From Agrypnia vestita (lineage: Eukaryota; Arthropoda; Insecta; Trichoptera; Phryganeidae), in contig JADDOH010010016.1 in the NCBI GenBank assembly GCA_016648135.1, positions 1-64,000 of the forward strand: a stretch of DNA of 64,000 nt, read 5' to 3'. The position numbers and the translations under genes are program-made. The first letter of the stretch is position 1. Every line of letters begins with the position of its first letter. Under the pieces are notes generated by a model. It saw nothing but the letters and a program-made list of their open reading frames with translations. It did no database searches and was not told where the DNA came from. Positions 31,537 through 43,319 of the stretch are shown here, piece by piece.

Positions 31537-32095
31537 TGGTTACATTTGCAGATGACGCCGCCCTTTTGTTTCAAGGGAGTACGTAGGATGAAGCTTATGG
31601 AAATGCTGGTTCTGGACTGACGAAGGTTAGATCGTGGCTCGATATGAATCTTCTAACGTTGATCATTGACAAAACCAAATACATATGCTTTAGTATTAAG
31701 AAGTCACGTTCCTCTAATCTCGATAATTTGCTGTTTCTACACAACTGCAACTCTAACACTACACAATCCCTTTGTAACCCAATATGCAAATGCAAGGAGA
31801 TAGAGAGAGTTTAGAGAATTAAATATCTTGGAATATGGATCGACCAATACTTAAATTGGACCATCCATATTGAAAAAACTCTAATAGATTATGAAAGCTG
31901 GCTTTCATCTTCAGAAGTCTTAGAAATGTCCTAGTGAAGCAAATTCTAAAGAATATATATTTGCTTCTTTGCCAACCTGTTCTAAATTACGCGATGTTGA
32001 GTTGGGGTGGAGCGGGGAAAACCGCCCTTAAACACCACCACCAGGTAGCGAGAGTAAAAATACAACTCACATATAGAGCAAAGTATGAAAATTAA
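31537..32095 (+). pseudogene. Reverse transcriptase relic (CR1/Jockey-like LINE)
   Basis: The frame from 31537 reads VTFADDAALLFQGST, giving the catalytic F/Y-A-DD motif of reverse transcriptase. It continues through SWLDMNLLTLIIDKTKY, then KYLGIWIDQYLNWTIHI (the L-G-...-D--L-W---I block) and, after a frameshift near 31885, FIFRSLRNVLVKQILK and LNYAMLSWGGAGKT. The order matches palm and thumb of insect LINE reverse transcriptases (about 180 residues of roughly 900). In-frame stops at about 31585 and 31813 and the frameshift kill it. Best-preserved RT in the window together with 52005-52930. Confidence 0.8.
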
Positions 32096-32154
32096 ACACA
32101 TACAGTATACAAAAAAAATAAAAATGTTGTAGTCTATCATATATGAAATTGGTG

Positions 32155-32240
32155 AAGTATATTGTGTAAGTGCTCAGTTATAGGTCGTAAGCCCTATGAA
32201 TGCCCAAAAAGACTTACCATACCCAGTTAATCTTATAAAA
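32155..32240 (+). mobile_element. Fragment of repeat family F
   Basis: ATAGGTCGTAAGCCCTATG, then AAAGACTTACCATACC and ATAGCTTCGT match the 3' third of family F. Confidence 0.55.
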
Positions 32241-33824
32241 ATAGCTTCGTATTATATTACCAATTCAGCTCGTTTACTGCATATATCAACATCCTTGTAT
32301 TATTAATTTACTATTGTGGAAGCCTATTACAAGCTGAACAAAGGCAATCAAATGGAATCGATTAACAACCGGATTTTTAAAAAATGAAGCCGTTACCACC
32401 AGATCAGTAAGAAATATTTTATCTCTGCACAAAGCATAAAAAGTTTATCACCGTTTTGATATTTCTAAACAGTATATATTTTTTTCGCAATGAAACAAAC
32501 GGAGCGTACAAATGTATTGTTTATATTATCAGTATTGCTTTCATTTAGTTAGACGTTGTAAATGGTCCAAACCCTTAAACCGAACTACTACCCTTAACCT
32601 TCATTATACTGAATAACTGGATCTTTCAGGTGGGCGAGGGGCCCGTCCTTAATCTCCTGGAGGGGCGAGATCCGGGAAATTGTTTATACAAGGGTAGAAA
32701 CTGAGGTGATATCGGAAAACTCGTTCGGGTCAAAGGATATTGAAATACACGATGGCTTCCTTAAATAGGCTGCCGAAACCTGATATTTACTCATTGAAAA
32801 TAAAATATATAACCTCTATCTACCCAGAGAGGTTAGAAACATAAAGGATTTTTGATGAAAAAAAAATGAGCGAGCCTTACAGTAGTCGCATATGATGTGT
32901 AACATTTGACATCTCACAATTAAACATATCAATTGAGCAGCAATAGAGAATTTAACGTCAAAATTTTAAAAAGCTGATACCTATATATATATATATTAAT
33001 TAGTAAATAAAAGTACAGAAAATGTATGTGCAATTATTTATTATTGAATTTTGCCGCACTAGGTAGGTACTGTATATCTACATACGCATTTTGTTTAGAA
33101 ATGTGTTTGGTCAATTATATATTTTTATTTATTTTCATAGATGGCGGTAGTGTGCCGCCACATATTGTATGAAATCTTTGAATAAATATTTTAAAACAAT
33201 CAAAATAAAAACATCCCCTACAATCAGCATAAAAATGTACAAGATAATAAAAAATATATAAACTAAAATGTATTTAAAAATTTATTTGACTGATATATTG
33301 TTATTGACTTTTTGTTTGAAAATACCAGCGCAATTTGTCTTTTCGCCTTCAGTAAATAAATCAATATTAGAAGTTTATCGCACCTGAACCGTTACACCTT
33401 GTATCATCCTCGGGGGTGAAGGGGGTGGGGGATGTTCGGGGGAGAAAGTAGTCACGTGATATATTTTTGATTGTTTTAGTTTTGAAGGCGATGTGAAAAA
33501 TAGACACTCGGCAAACTTGGTTTCGTGATTTATTCTCGTTTATTAATTCAACTTAAGTTTCTTCGATTGCAATTGTTGGAGGAATGCTCGAGGATATTTG
33601 TACCGAAGTTCTCAAGTCGGGAAAGAAGAAGGAGAACAGCAGAGTTGAGTGACGAACAAGATTAAGGAACGAACGCATTTAAGAACGAGAATATACTGAA
33701 AAATCCAAGGGCATGCCTAAATAGTGAGTTAAGTATTCCTGTACACGCACACACAGTAGATACATATAAAGATTCTTAAACAGTTGATCTTATAAACACT
33801 GGCTATTATATATACATTAAAAAT
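32241..33824. other. No gene seen
   Basis: 32620-32780 and 33400-33450 are locally GC-rich (GGGGGTGAAGGGGGTGGGG at 33411). No frame with a recognisable domain. Confidence 0.5.
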
Positions 33825-34135
33825 AATATTGCTTAATACTCTACATTAAAAATATAGAGGTATCATTACCAGCTGCGAAATCTATGTAAACTACTTCATA
33901 AGAAAGACTAGAGGTGTCTCTAGCATAGTCCCTTCAAATATACGGTTTCAATTTGGAACATACTCGTATATACAACTTTAAAAAAATTGATAATTAAAAA
34001 TATTCTTACAATGGAATTGGTGAACCTAAGCCAGCTCAAATAGGTTGTAAACCCTGAGCCATCGTATAAAAGACTTCCATATACGTTTCTTATATAAATA
34101 GCTTCGTCTGTGCGAGACTCCTATAATTTATCTTT
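33825..34135 (+). mobile_element. Dispersed repeat family F, copy 3
   Basis: AATAATATTGCTTAATACTC, ACCAGCTGCGAAATCTATG, TCTCTAGCATAGTCCCTTC, ACAATGGAATTGGTGAACC, AAGACTTCCATATACG, TAGCTTCGTCTGTGCGAGAC: collinear with copy 1 at 12885. Non-coding. Confidence 0.75.
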
Positions 34136-34174
34136 ATTATTATATAAAGACGTATCTCGACAATATAGTGAAAG

Positions 34175-34345
34175 TTTTTTTTTAAGCTACAACAGCCCAT
34201 GGGGCCCAATTGCTGAAGTGAAACACGTCACAAAAACACTCCAGGCTTGAGTTAATCACTCGCATGTATTGTGACATCACCGGGAATCGAACCCGAACCT
34301 CTCGGTACAGGAAGCCAGTGTCATGCCTACGAGGAACCACCTATG
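34175..34345 (-). mobile_element. tRNA-derived SINE S1, minus copy
   Basis: On the minus strand the head has GGTTCGGGTTCGATTCCCGG (B box) and an A-box-like stretch near 34330. The body ACTCAAGCCTGGAGTG and TTTCACTTCAGCAATTGG follow, then an A-rich 3' end (poly-T at 34175-34183 on plus). Full-length (about 170 bp) and the best S1 copy here. Confidence 0.8.
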
Positions 34346-35244
34346 TAACGATACAGGTTTGGGTATCGAACTGAGACAGGAAAATCATCGAAAGAACTTG
34401 GCATAAAATAAAACAAAAACGCTTTCGATGGGAAAAAATATATATCTTACCTAGAAAATGTATAAATGAAAATAAGTAACTTTTATTATTGCATATGCAT
34501 AAAATTCCTGGATTGAATCTTGGTGATGACCATATATCCATTTTCGATTGATAGATATTTTTTATCATATAATTTCTTTAAAAAAACATCGATTGTTGAT
34601 ATTTTTAAGACGATTGTCGTCAAGTAGAGACTATTCTGGTCTTCGAAAATGACTTATGCACAAGAAATGGACTTGTAGAATCAGCAGTGACGTAATTAAT
34701 AACCGGCGCAAAATAGTTGATGCTGAAGAAGAATTAGTTTATTTACAGATCCGTGTACATTAGATATACAGATGAATATTATTTTCAAAATTATGATATT
34801 AAGCAGTCTTCAATTGGGATAAGCTATTTTCTTTGCATGGTTTAAAGCTTTAAGGCATCGGGTTGAACTGGTAACAATAGCATGTTTGAGGAAAATAGCA
34901 AATTAAAGTTCAAGATATTACTGGGTGCAATTGTACTATCATGGCTTTACTGAAGAGCGCTAGAATAGAATGCTTGGCTTAATGGGTACCCATTAGATCA
35001 CACACGAGGAAAGTAGCGATGAGAGAATTGAATGCGGTGGAGTGTGTTCTCAAACGGTACAAGTGCACAAATCATAAGCGAAATTATTTCCTCTAAGGAG
35101 AAATGCTATGAACGTTCGGTTTATTAGTTGCGCTTTTTAGAATGCCAGTCCCCGTGCGCCTGTTTAATATACAAGGCTGGCTTCAAAGGTACACAAATTC
35201 AGAGACTAGAACTTAAGATAAGGGTGTAAAAAATGCGTAAGAGG
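34346..35244. other. No gene seen
   Basis: 34341-34568 is open on minus (75 codons) without a motif. Parts of 34950-35240 may be decayed L1 sequence but cannot be aligned by eye. Confidence 0.45.
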
Positions 35245-35624
35245 GTTGTGAAAGTGAAAAAATAAATGCAGTGGAAATAAGGTCGCTCAGACATATTTGT
35301 GGTAGATACGTATGAAGGATAAAATAAAAATTTGCCAACCACCTGATTGATAAAAATCATTCATTTTGTAATAACACAGGTGTATGTATTCTTTATGAAA
35401 ATGGTTTTGTACTTACATAACGTAGAAGCTCTTAAAATAAAAAAATGCATTATTACTAATAGTGATATTCTTTATTTATCCGATAGTCCTTAATGTCCTT
35501 GTGTAATTTTATATTTTGTCTGTTTCTTATGTACTTGAATATTTTGTCTCTCTTTTTTTTCTATGTAATTTATATATTGTCTCCCTTATTATGTTATATA
35601 TGTGCGTTTCTTTGTATTTATTGT

Positions 35625-35740
35625 TTAGTTCTTAACAGTGCCCTGATGAATTTTTAGTAAAGCGAAATCGGTTGGTATATCAACTAATAAAGAGTGGTTT
35701 TATACTAAGTTAACGTGTTTATTTCATTTATAAAATAATA
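35625..35740 (+). mobile_element. Hammerhead-type repeat unit, family P4
   Basis: The core hairpin at 35637-35679 is followed by AACTAATAAAGAGTGG, TTTTATACTAAGTTAACG and TGTTTATTTC. This 3' flank has the same order (AATAAA, GTGG, TTTA-AC-AAGTTAA) as the P1 unit at 24970-25000. Confidence 0.7.
35637..35679 (+). ncRNA. Hammerhead-like ribozyme motif, apparently intact (P4)
   Basis: CTGATGA at 35643-35649, stem II TTTT/AAAG-type (35651-35654 with 35659-35662) with loop TAGT, GAA at 35664-35666, stem III ATCGGT (35667-35672; self-complementary with G-U pairs), H17 = T35673. Stem I is 5 bp: C35642-G35674, C35641-G35675, G35640-T35676, T35639-A35677, G35638-T35678. All invariant core residues are canonical. 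The first stem II pair is an A-C mismatch. Cleavage is predicted after 35673. Confidence 0.7.
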
Positions 35741-36200
35741 AATAATGAACATATAAAGAATGAATGTAAATCCAGCGATGGATTGCATAGTGGACGGGAA
35801 TATAAAAGGGATTAAAAAATATGGGGATATGAAAAGAATGTGAGCATAGAATCAAAAATAAAAGTGAATCCGATGCTGGTATTAGCACAGTGCTTAGTTT
35901 AGGTCATAGGGTTATTAAATGATAAGGATTGGGATCTTTAAAGTGGTAAAGGCTTGAGGTTAAAGAGAGTGAGTAATGAAAAATAAGGATAAATTTATTG
36001 CTGATCTTAATATAGTGCTAAGCAAAAAATTTTAGAATTATGAAAAGTTAGCTAATGTGATATGGTCGAGTGGAATGAACGAATGAAAAAATATATGAAT
36101 AATGAATGAAAAAATGTGGATACAAACGCGAGTACCTGGATGGAAAATGATCTTGTAAGAAGTCTTGACAATCGACGAGGATGCATGAGAATTCGATATC

Positions 36201-37079
36201 AGAACATAACAGTGTAGCCCAACATTATCTCTTATTATAAAGTATTTTTAAATTTTTTTACTTGAATAATTATTATTACGATAAATGTCTGTTTTGAGTG
36301 TTTTTAAATTATTTCTATTTTACTGATGTGCATTTCTTTTTAATATAAGTGCATAAATTGACAATCGTTTTTTTTTTACTTTTATTAAATTTGTGTATTG
36401 TCAATGTCTCTGTTTATATCGTCAATTAAAATAAAATATCTGCCTACCTCCACATGAAACGTAAGGAAATGATTTAATTCTATTGGCTACTTATAACATC
36501 GCACTAAAAGCTAGAGAAGCATGTTTGCCCAAGTTCTTTTATACCCATCCAATATTTTTTAGTTATATTGATATTTTAAGTACACAAATTAAGTCTGAGA
36601 AATCTGCAAAATATATTTCATAATATTTGATAATAATTACATAATATTATAATTCAAATGAATTAAAATTAGAGAAATGAAGGTAAATATATTTTACACT
36701 TTATATTGTGTGATGCCTTTTGAAAGATATTTCTCACAATTAGAAACGTGATATTTATTTTTGATTATCCAATTACGAACACGTGTTCCTATAGGTACCT
36801 ACAAGGGTAAAATATTAATTAATTATAATGTTGAAATAATCATGAGCCGTAGATTGAAATACCCACCTCCATAAATTTAAAATAAAATTGAATGGAAGAC
36901 TATGCGATGAAAATGTGGAGAAATCCATGTTATTTAAATTTATAATCTAAAACATCATTTCAAAACATACTTACTGATTCGCCAATTTTAAAGCAGCATT
37001 TTCATTGAACTCACCTGAAACAATAGAAAAACATTAATTAATACAAATTATCCTTTTAAAATCCATACATATGAATTGT
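36201..37079. other. No gene seen
   Basis: Very AT-rich, no recognisable feature. Confidence 0.55.
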
Positions 37080-37765
37080 AGCGAGACGGTGAATCTACTG
37101 AAAGCTGATAAAAATACAATGGCGTCACACAACACGGGGTCAGTCATCCGTAACCGCAAACACTCGAATATTATGCACGCAATGCAGAGTCAGTCATGTG
37201 TGACCGCGTTCTCTATCTCTAAGGTTTTGTTACATTCCATGACGTCTTAAAATATTACATTGGAAAAGTCTAGAACTCTCTACAAGCTTCTCGTTATCTC
37301 TAGAATAAACCTTTCGAAGGAATTTATTTCTAAAAGGCGTCACGCAACGCGGAGTCTGTCAATTCATTTCGTGACGACAACAAGCACGACATCTCCGTAG
37401 CATAAAACAGTGTGATAAGGGATTCGTGATATTACAATACGCGATATTTGTAAGCGGCCGATCGCTGTATAACTACCAGGGATACCAATGGAATAAAGGA
37501 AGAATACCGGGGCGAGTAGATTCTACGAGCGAACATTGAATGGAATTTACGAGAAATGATCTAAGTGATAGTAATAGCGTTAATTAGTGCGAATTAAGGA
37601 ACAGTACAATAATAAGTGCGTGTAATAATCGGAAGAGATTTAGCGACTATAAAATTAAGATCGGTACCACAATTTAACTCGTGTCCAGTGACTTTTTCGA
37701 TAATAAATTAAACTTAATTAATTTCCAGTGTTTTAATTTGCCTCCCAACGTCGCTTTGGGAGGCA
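37080..37765 (+). mobile_element. Possible solo LTR with primer-binding-site-like sequence
   Basis: A more GC-rich, frame-free stretch with two related blocks (GGCGTCACACAACACGGGG at 37121, GGCGTCACGCAACGCGGAG at 37338), AATAAA-like signals near its end, and TGCCTCCCAACGTCGC at 37739, similar to retroviral-type primer sites complementary to a tRNA 3' end. The latter is also the left half of a hairpin closing with GGGAGGCA. No gag or pol follows and no second LTR is visible, so this is a weak call. Confidence 0.35.
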
Positions 37766-38924
37766 AATTAAAACGTGTTATCGTGTTACTTTAGAGCATA
37801 ATAATCATCCATATTCTGGCAAAAATATATTGATTATGCTAAGTTTTCGAAGTTCTGTTTCATAATTTCACCCCCATAACAGACTTCTACTAAATCCTCA
37901 AATAAAGATGTCATTTCCATTGAAAATAATTTAATATATTATTAATTGACCCGTTGATAATAACGGGATAGTATTAATTGATAAAAATTGTATAAATTTA
38001 AATATCTAATAGCGAAATTTACTCATTTTGATGCGATAACGCATAGTTTTGCATTATACGCGCACCCGATGGACTGGAGATGTATGTTTTCTTGTATGTC
38101 AATGTATGTTTGTTTTATGTTGCTATGTGATATGGATGAATGGCAACAAACTGTGTATGTAGGCTGTATTATCTATATTTATTATAAAGAAACACATCCA
38201 CATAGTTCATAAAAATAATTCATGCAAACAAAAGTTTAAAAAACTTAAGTCATAATAGTTAGGAAAATTTACATTTTAAAATTCGTCGTAACATCATTGG
38301 AGAATTTCATGGGTGTTAAATATTGATTACGTTAAATAATACAGGAAATAACTTCTCTAACTTCGCCATTATTGGCAAAATAAACTGATTAAATCTTAAA
38401 ATACATAAAAATCTTATCATTCTCAATTTATATTTCACCAGGTATTGACAACGTTGAATGAAGTCATTTCTTCAATAGGATCGTCTAGATACGGAGACGG
38501 TTATTGATCAAGAACCATTTTATGCTTTAAAACCCGTCGCCGAACTAAATGGTACAACACAACACCAAATGATTCTCTTTTTAATAGAAGATCACAATCG
38601 GTTCCGTTCTTTGATGTCTATTTTTCGTAACACTGGAGGGTTCGGGACCATATGATCAAGACCTTCGAAGTGTAATTGGAAAATGAATAAAAAAAAACAA
38701 ATAATATATTTTTTAAGGAAAAAATCAAATTATATATTCTATCAAATTATACATAGGCAGCCAGATTATATTAAAAAAATAATGCTACAAACGATTCAGT
38801 TACTTTTAACGGATAGAAAATTATCTTTAAAAAAGTAAAATATATACATAGATCCAAATCATTTAACAATTTTTAAGACTATTTAACTAACTTACCTTCA
38901 AGTTATTTCCCCGTGAGTTTGAGC
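37766..38924. other. No gene seen
   Basis: The 74-codon frame 37988-38212 (Cys- and Met-rich) has no recognised motif. Confidence 0.5.
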
Positions 38925-39065
38925 AAAGAGGATGGAGTATTCTTCTTTCATTCATACACCTTCTAATACAAGCTCATTGATTGTTGAAACTTCAAACAGA
39001 ACCATGTTCCAATATCTGGTTTACTCGGCTATGCCGAGTCTTCTAAGAATATCTTATTGTTGTTA
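38925..39065 (-). pseudogene. LINE L1 3' fragment
   Basis: The minus strand has CAGATATTGGAACATGG, TCTGTTTGAAGTTTCAAC and AGAAGGTGTATGAATG. These align with CAGATACTGGAAGATGG and GTTAGAAGCCTCAACAACC at 52790-52830 in the L1 plus copy. The frame is broken. Confidence 0.6.
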
Positions 39066-39264
39066 TCAACACTCGCGTCGTATATTCAGTCTGCAGTTTT
39101 ATAATGTTGCGGGTTCGAATACCGGTGGTACTTTTTTATGGATTAATTGTTCAACAAAAGGGTAAAGAGTAGGAACATAGAAAGATGTCCGTGGGCAAGT
39201 CTTCATTATCTACACCATTTTTTCTACAATTTATTTACACAAAGGTAGGAGGGGTGTTATATGT

Positions 39265-39440
39265 ACATCATTTTCCACAGACACATCCTTTTTTAGTGCA
39301 CTCGGTTCAACTGTCGACAAGTTTGCGTATTTCTTCAGAGAAGAAAGTTTTAGGTTGGTCGCGAAGCCACTTTTCCACCACTTTCTGCTTGTCTAATTCA
39401 GTGAAAATCTGCGTAGACTTTACAGAAGCCAGGTAAATTG
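39265..39440 (-). pseudogene. Transposase C-terminal relic, Tc1/mariner-like (tentative)
   Basis: The minus-strand translation of 39420-39270 reads IFTELDKQKVVEKWLRDQPK, then TFFSEEIRKLVDS, a stop, and TECTKKGC. The pattern WL--QP--FF-EGIRKLV-R---C is that of the C-terminus of mariner-type transposases. Upstream on the minus strand (39660-39520) is a 48-codon open stretch that I cannot match. Neither the catalytic DDE/D residues nor TIRs are visible. Confidence 0.4.
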
Positions 39441-39769
39441 TGGATGATTAAATGGGCAAACCATAAGTTCAAAGACGCTATCTCGCCAACTCGCATATTC
39501 GCCAGAACCACCTTTAAGGCTTTATGATTTTTGTCGTATATGGTGATGGTTCATTTTGGAAGGTGTTTGGAATTAAAACACCACGCTTGCCAGACGGGTT
39601 GGTGAGTTTTAAATCAGCCGCCCTTAACATAAGTAACAGAAGCTGTTTGTAGCCGCTCATTATGGGTCAGACGCTACTGTCCCTATGGTCCTTACAAAGA
39701 AAAGTGTAGAAAATCTCAAATGCACGCAACTATCCATGAAGAGATCGATGCTTGGAGTAAGCCTAAGAT

Positions 39770-40105
39770 AAAGAATTAGAAATGATGAAATTAGGCGCAA
39801 AACTAGAGTAGTGGAGAGTAGTGGATATTATGGATCGTGTAGCGAAGCTAAAATGGCAATGGGCAGGACACTTTGCAAGGCAGGATGCTGCAAGATGGCC
39901 TCCAAGAGTTCTGAAATGGAGACCTTAAGAGAATAAAAGAGGCATCGGAAGACCTCAAAAGGGATGGGCCGATGATATAGCCGCTGTGGGGGGAAAGAAA
40001 TGGCTACAATTAGCACAGAATAAGGAAGGATAGAAAGAGAAGGAAGAGGCCTATATCCAACAGTGGAAAGACAAAGGCTGATGAAGAAGAAGAAGAGATG
40101 GTGAT
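39770..40105 (+). pseudogene. LINE ORF2 C-terminus (family L2) with (GAA)n tail
   Basis: The plus-strand frame reads IMDRVAKLKWQWAGHFARQD, PPRVLKWRP, a stop, ENKRGIGRPQKGWADDIAAV, KKWLQLAQNKEG, a stop, and EEAYIQQWKDKG. This is the well-known C-terminal segment of insect LINEs (W-WAGH-AR, then GRP---W-DD, then W---AQ). Two in-frame stops make it dead. The coding end is followed at once by (GAA)n at 40083-40098, the family tail. Relatives are at 44625-44775 and, more distantly, 43785-43940. Confidence 0.8.
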
Positions 40106-43100
40106 GGTTGACGGACATCCTGCTTCCTTTTTGTGCATCATACTTTTCCGGCTCCATATAGTCTACAATGATTTTCAGCCACTCTTTACCTTTGACTAGA
40201 TAAATCGGATCATTTCTTCATTTGTTTCTACTTGGTACAAGTGGTAGAGTGGACATATTTACACTGTAATAGCTGAAAGGCAAATGATGCGATCAGGATC
40301 AAATTTATTGGTATACGCATAAACTGCGATGGATCTTAGCACCGTGGCCGGTAAAAATCTTATTTTTAGTCATTTATATAAAAGTGTTTTTTTATCACAA
40401 TATTATTGCCATTAATTAACCCTGATCAGTAGTGGACCGCACCACCGGGGGCCTGTTGTGAACTCAGACAGATTTTTTATGTTCCCAGCTCTTGTCGACT
40501 TTTTTAGAAGATAAATATTTACCCGAACTGGTTATGTTTTTATGGAACTTCTGTTTCGTATCGTCTCTTTAATACTTTTACGGAATAATCAAACCAAGAC
40601 ATTTATTGAATATTTATACCTAGATATACAGCTGAAGGAGTTTTATTCCAACTCGTAAAATTTGAGGAAAACTATAAACAAGATAAAATAAATAAAAAGC
40701 CAGCAATGAAAAATAAAATTCTTAAATTATCATATTTCTGTGCTAGCTGGATGAAAATATATGTAAGATGAAACAGAGATAGTCCACAATACTTTGCAGG
40801 TAGATAGGTATCTAAAGAATATCAATAGTTATGAATACAAGCGATATTACATTTTGGACAATAAACAGATTCTTCTAGACATCAAATAGATTCCATATTT
40901 CAATAGACATAAGGCAATATTCTTAAAGGCAATCCACCCCTATTGAACCACATGTATTAAATAAGTTCTTCGATCAAATCAAGGTTAAAGTGGATGAAAG
41001 TTCAATATTTTACAGAACAAAAGTCAAAAATATATGTAATAATATTAAGTGATTGTTGTTTGAATATTAACGATTCACATTTAGGTAGGAATCTATGACT
41101 AAAGTATTGCGGACTAGCTGCATTAAACCCTGTATTTATATTATTTTTACCGGTATTATTAACAAATGATTTTAATTGATTAAATTAACTAAAATTTGCA
41201 AGATCAATTATTTTATACGATAGTGTAACTAGAGTAGAGTCTCACTCTTACATAAGGAAATATGCTAACATTTTAAGTGGCATGAGCGAGTCGACCCGCC
41301 AAGCTGTAAGTGTGATTCTAGGCACACTTTGACCTTATAGAGACGGAATTTAATAAGATTTTCAAGGTCGTACATTTAAAATTATTTTGCCGTTTATGGA
41401 GATAGATTGCACATTTTAATAGACATAAGGCAACATCCTTAAAGGAAACCCACGTCTATGTAGTGAACAACATACATATTTTAATAAAGTTTTTCGATCA
41501 AAGGTGTAGATAATTCATTTCTAAATAAGTACATGATATCTGTCAAAAGACACTGAACGGAGGAGGGCTTCCACGAAAATTGATATTTTGTATTTTTATC
41601 AAATTTTAAATTAAATTAAATAAAGTAAAAAGTTATAGGTATATATCGTAATGAGCGCCAATAAAAATAATAAATCCCCTTTTTGTAAAAAAATACCCAA
41701 TTTCTACGTAAATTACATGTGAATGGTGAAGCCCCTTAGAAACCGTTTCAGGACCACAGTTCCTTCTTAAAAGTAAACTACGAAGTAACCGTTACAAAAT
41801 ATGTGCAATTATATTTTCTTGGTAAGTTGTTGTTGTGTGTACCTGCCGCATGTCATACGTAAATACCGTCATACACACAAAAAAGTTGTCAAAAAATATT
41901 ACTGTCCATGTTTGTAATGTTAAGTTTGTAGTTCTACTTGAAGAAAGAACAGTGGTTCCGGAACCAATTTTGGTGTTACCAAAAATGTAGTAGTTTAAAT
42001 CAAGTGAATTTGTGTTAAATATAATATGCAATCAATATCCACAAAGTAATACCCGATTACAATAGTACGTATAGAAATTATTTTATTAAAAAAACTAAAT
42101 ATTATTCTATATGTGGATTAGTGCAGTAAATAGTTTAATTTAATGCTACAACAAATCAACTACCTACCTATATATGTTATTCCCTCGGCAGCTATCCATT
42201 TATTTAATGTCGTTTTAAAGATAATTATAAGAGAGAACGCAGTTTTAATGCCCATTTCTTAAAGATTAACAGTTGCGATATAATATTATACATATGTCTT
42301 TGTCACATTTTTTTCAATTATACGCATGTTTCTACACACAATTTGTAAAACAAGTTTCACTCGAAGCTTCTGCATATTAATTTTGAAACGCCTAACGCTG
42401 TCATCAAATGACCGGTAATTTATTACTTCAAAATCTAGGATACAAAAATGTTTCTTTTGACCTCTGACATCAGTCGTTGTTAACGCCTCTGTCTTTTGAT
42501 TTACGATTATTGCCATCAGATCGACCACGCGGATTCTATGAGAGCATAGTTACTAGTTCCTTCAAAATACAAGCAGAAGAAAGATCTTAACTTTCATCAA
42601 AATTCACCCCGATCATATCTAGGGCTACAACATATTCTCGTTTAGGGAAGGGTTGTTGGTTTGTGGAATGAAAGAGTGCTTGCTACTGTTTCTCACTGGG
42701 GTGTAGCTTCGGGAGTAACTTAAAATGCAAAAATAAAATTAAAAATAAAGATCATTATAATTTTTAAATCTATGACGTTTTAATATAAATATCCTCATGT
42801 GAAAACTGCTCAAAATTACTCCAAGTGACTCTATTCATTGTGTATGCTTAAATAAAAAAATTGTATAATTGCATAAAAAGAAGTCAGATATAATTGCACC
42901 ATATATTGTTTCAAAATTTTTACAATCTTAGAAGCATTTGTGGATTGCGATTTTCAGTAAAGCGTTTAGCTCATTATAATGAACGGTTTTGCCTTAATCT
43001 GTATAATGTTGGTAAAACGTCACGTTTTCGTGTTTTTTTTTAATCATCTTTGAGAAAAGAAGAAGTCTCAGGGTGCCGTGTCTGGCGAATATGGAGGATG

Positions 43101-43319
43101 ACGCATCATAACGATGTTGTTTTTGGCAAGAGATGTTGTATTCAGATACAGAAATTTTGCAGCATCATTTCCGTAAATAAAAAATCGCCTAACACACCTT
43201 TTCGACTGCCAAAAGTAAAGTGAGCATCAAGCGGACAATTGGACTTGCGCGGTATTTTGATTTTGATGAAACCTCGCGGGGAAAATTGTTTTGAAAGGAA
43301 AATGAAATTCCCACAGCTC
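40106..43319. other. No gene seen
   Basis: 3.2 kb without a recognisable gene. CAATAGACATAAGGCAATATTCTTAAAGG-like sequence near 40900 recurs near 41420 (AATAGACATAAGGCAAC, then CCTTAAAGG), and TCTTCGATCAAA near 40970 recurs as TTTTCGATCAAA near 41500, so there is an old duplication of about 90 bp spaced about 525 bp apart. Confidence 0.5.

Larger units (their letters stand above)
35245..36200 (+). pseudogene. Two scraps of LINE L1 in one orientation
   Basis: 35248-35315 encodes KINAVEIRSLRHICGRY (compare RLNAVEMRSLRRLCGKS in the 50.9-kb copy). 36133-36190 encodes NDLVRSLDNRRGCMR (compare EDGPVRSLNNRRACMR). The intervening 800 bp are longer than in L1 and contain the hammerhead-type unit at 35625-35720, so one L1 copy was probably split by that insertion and has since decayed. 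Confidence 0.55.
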
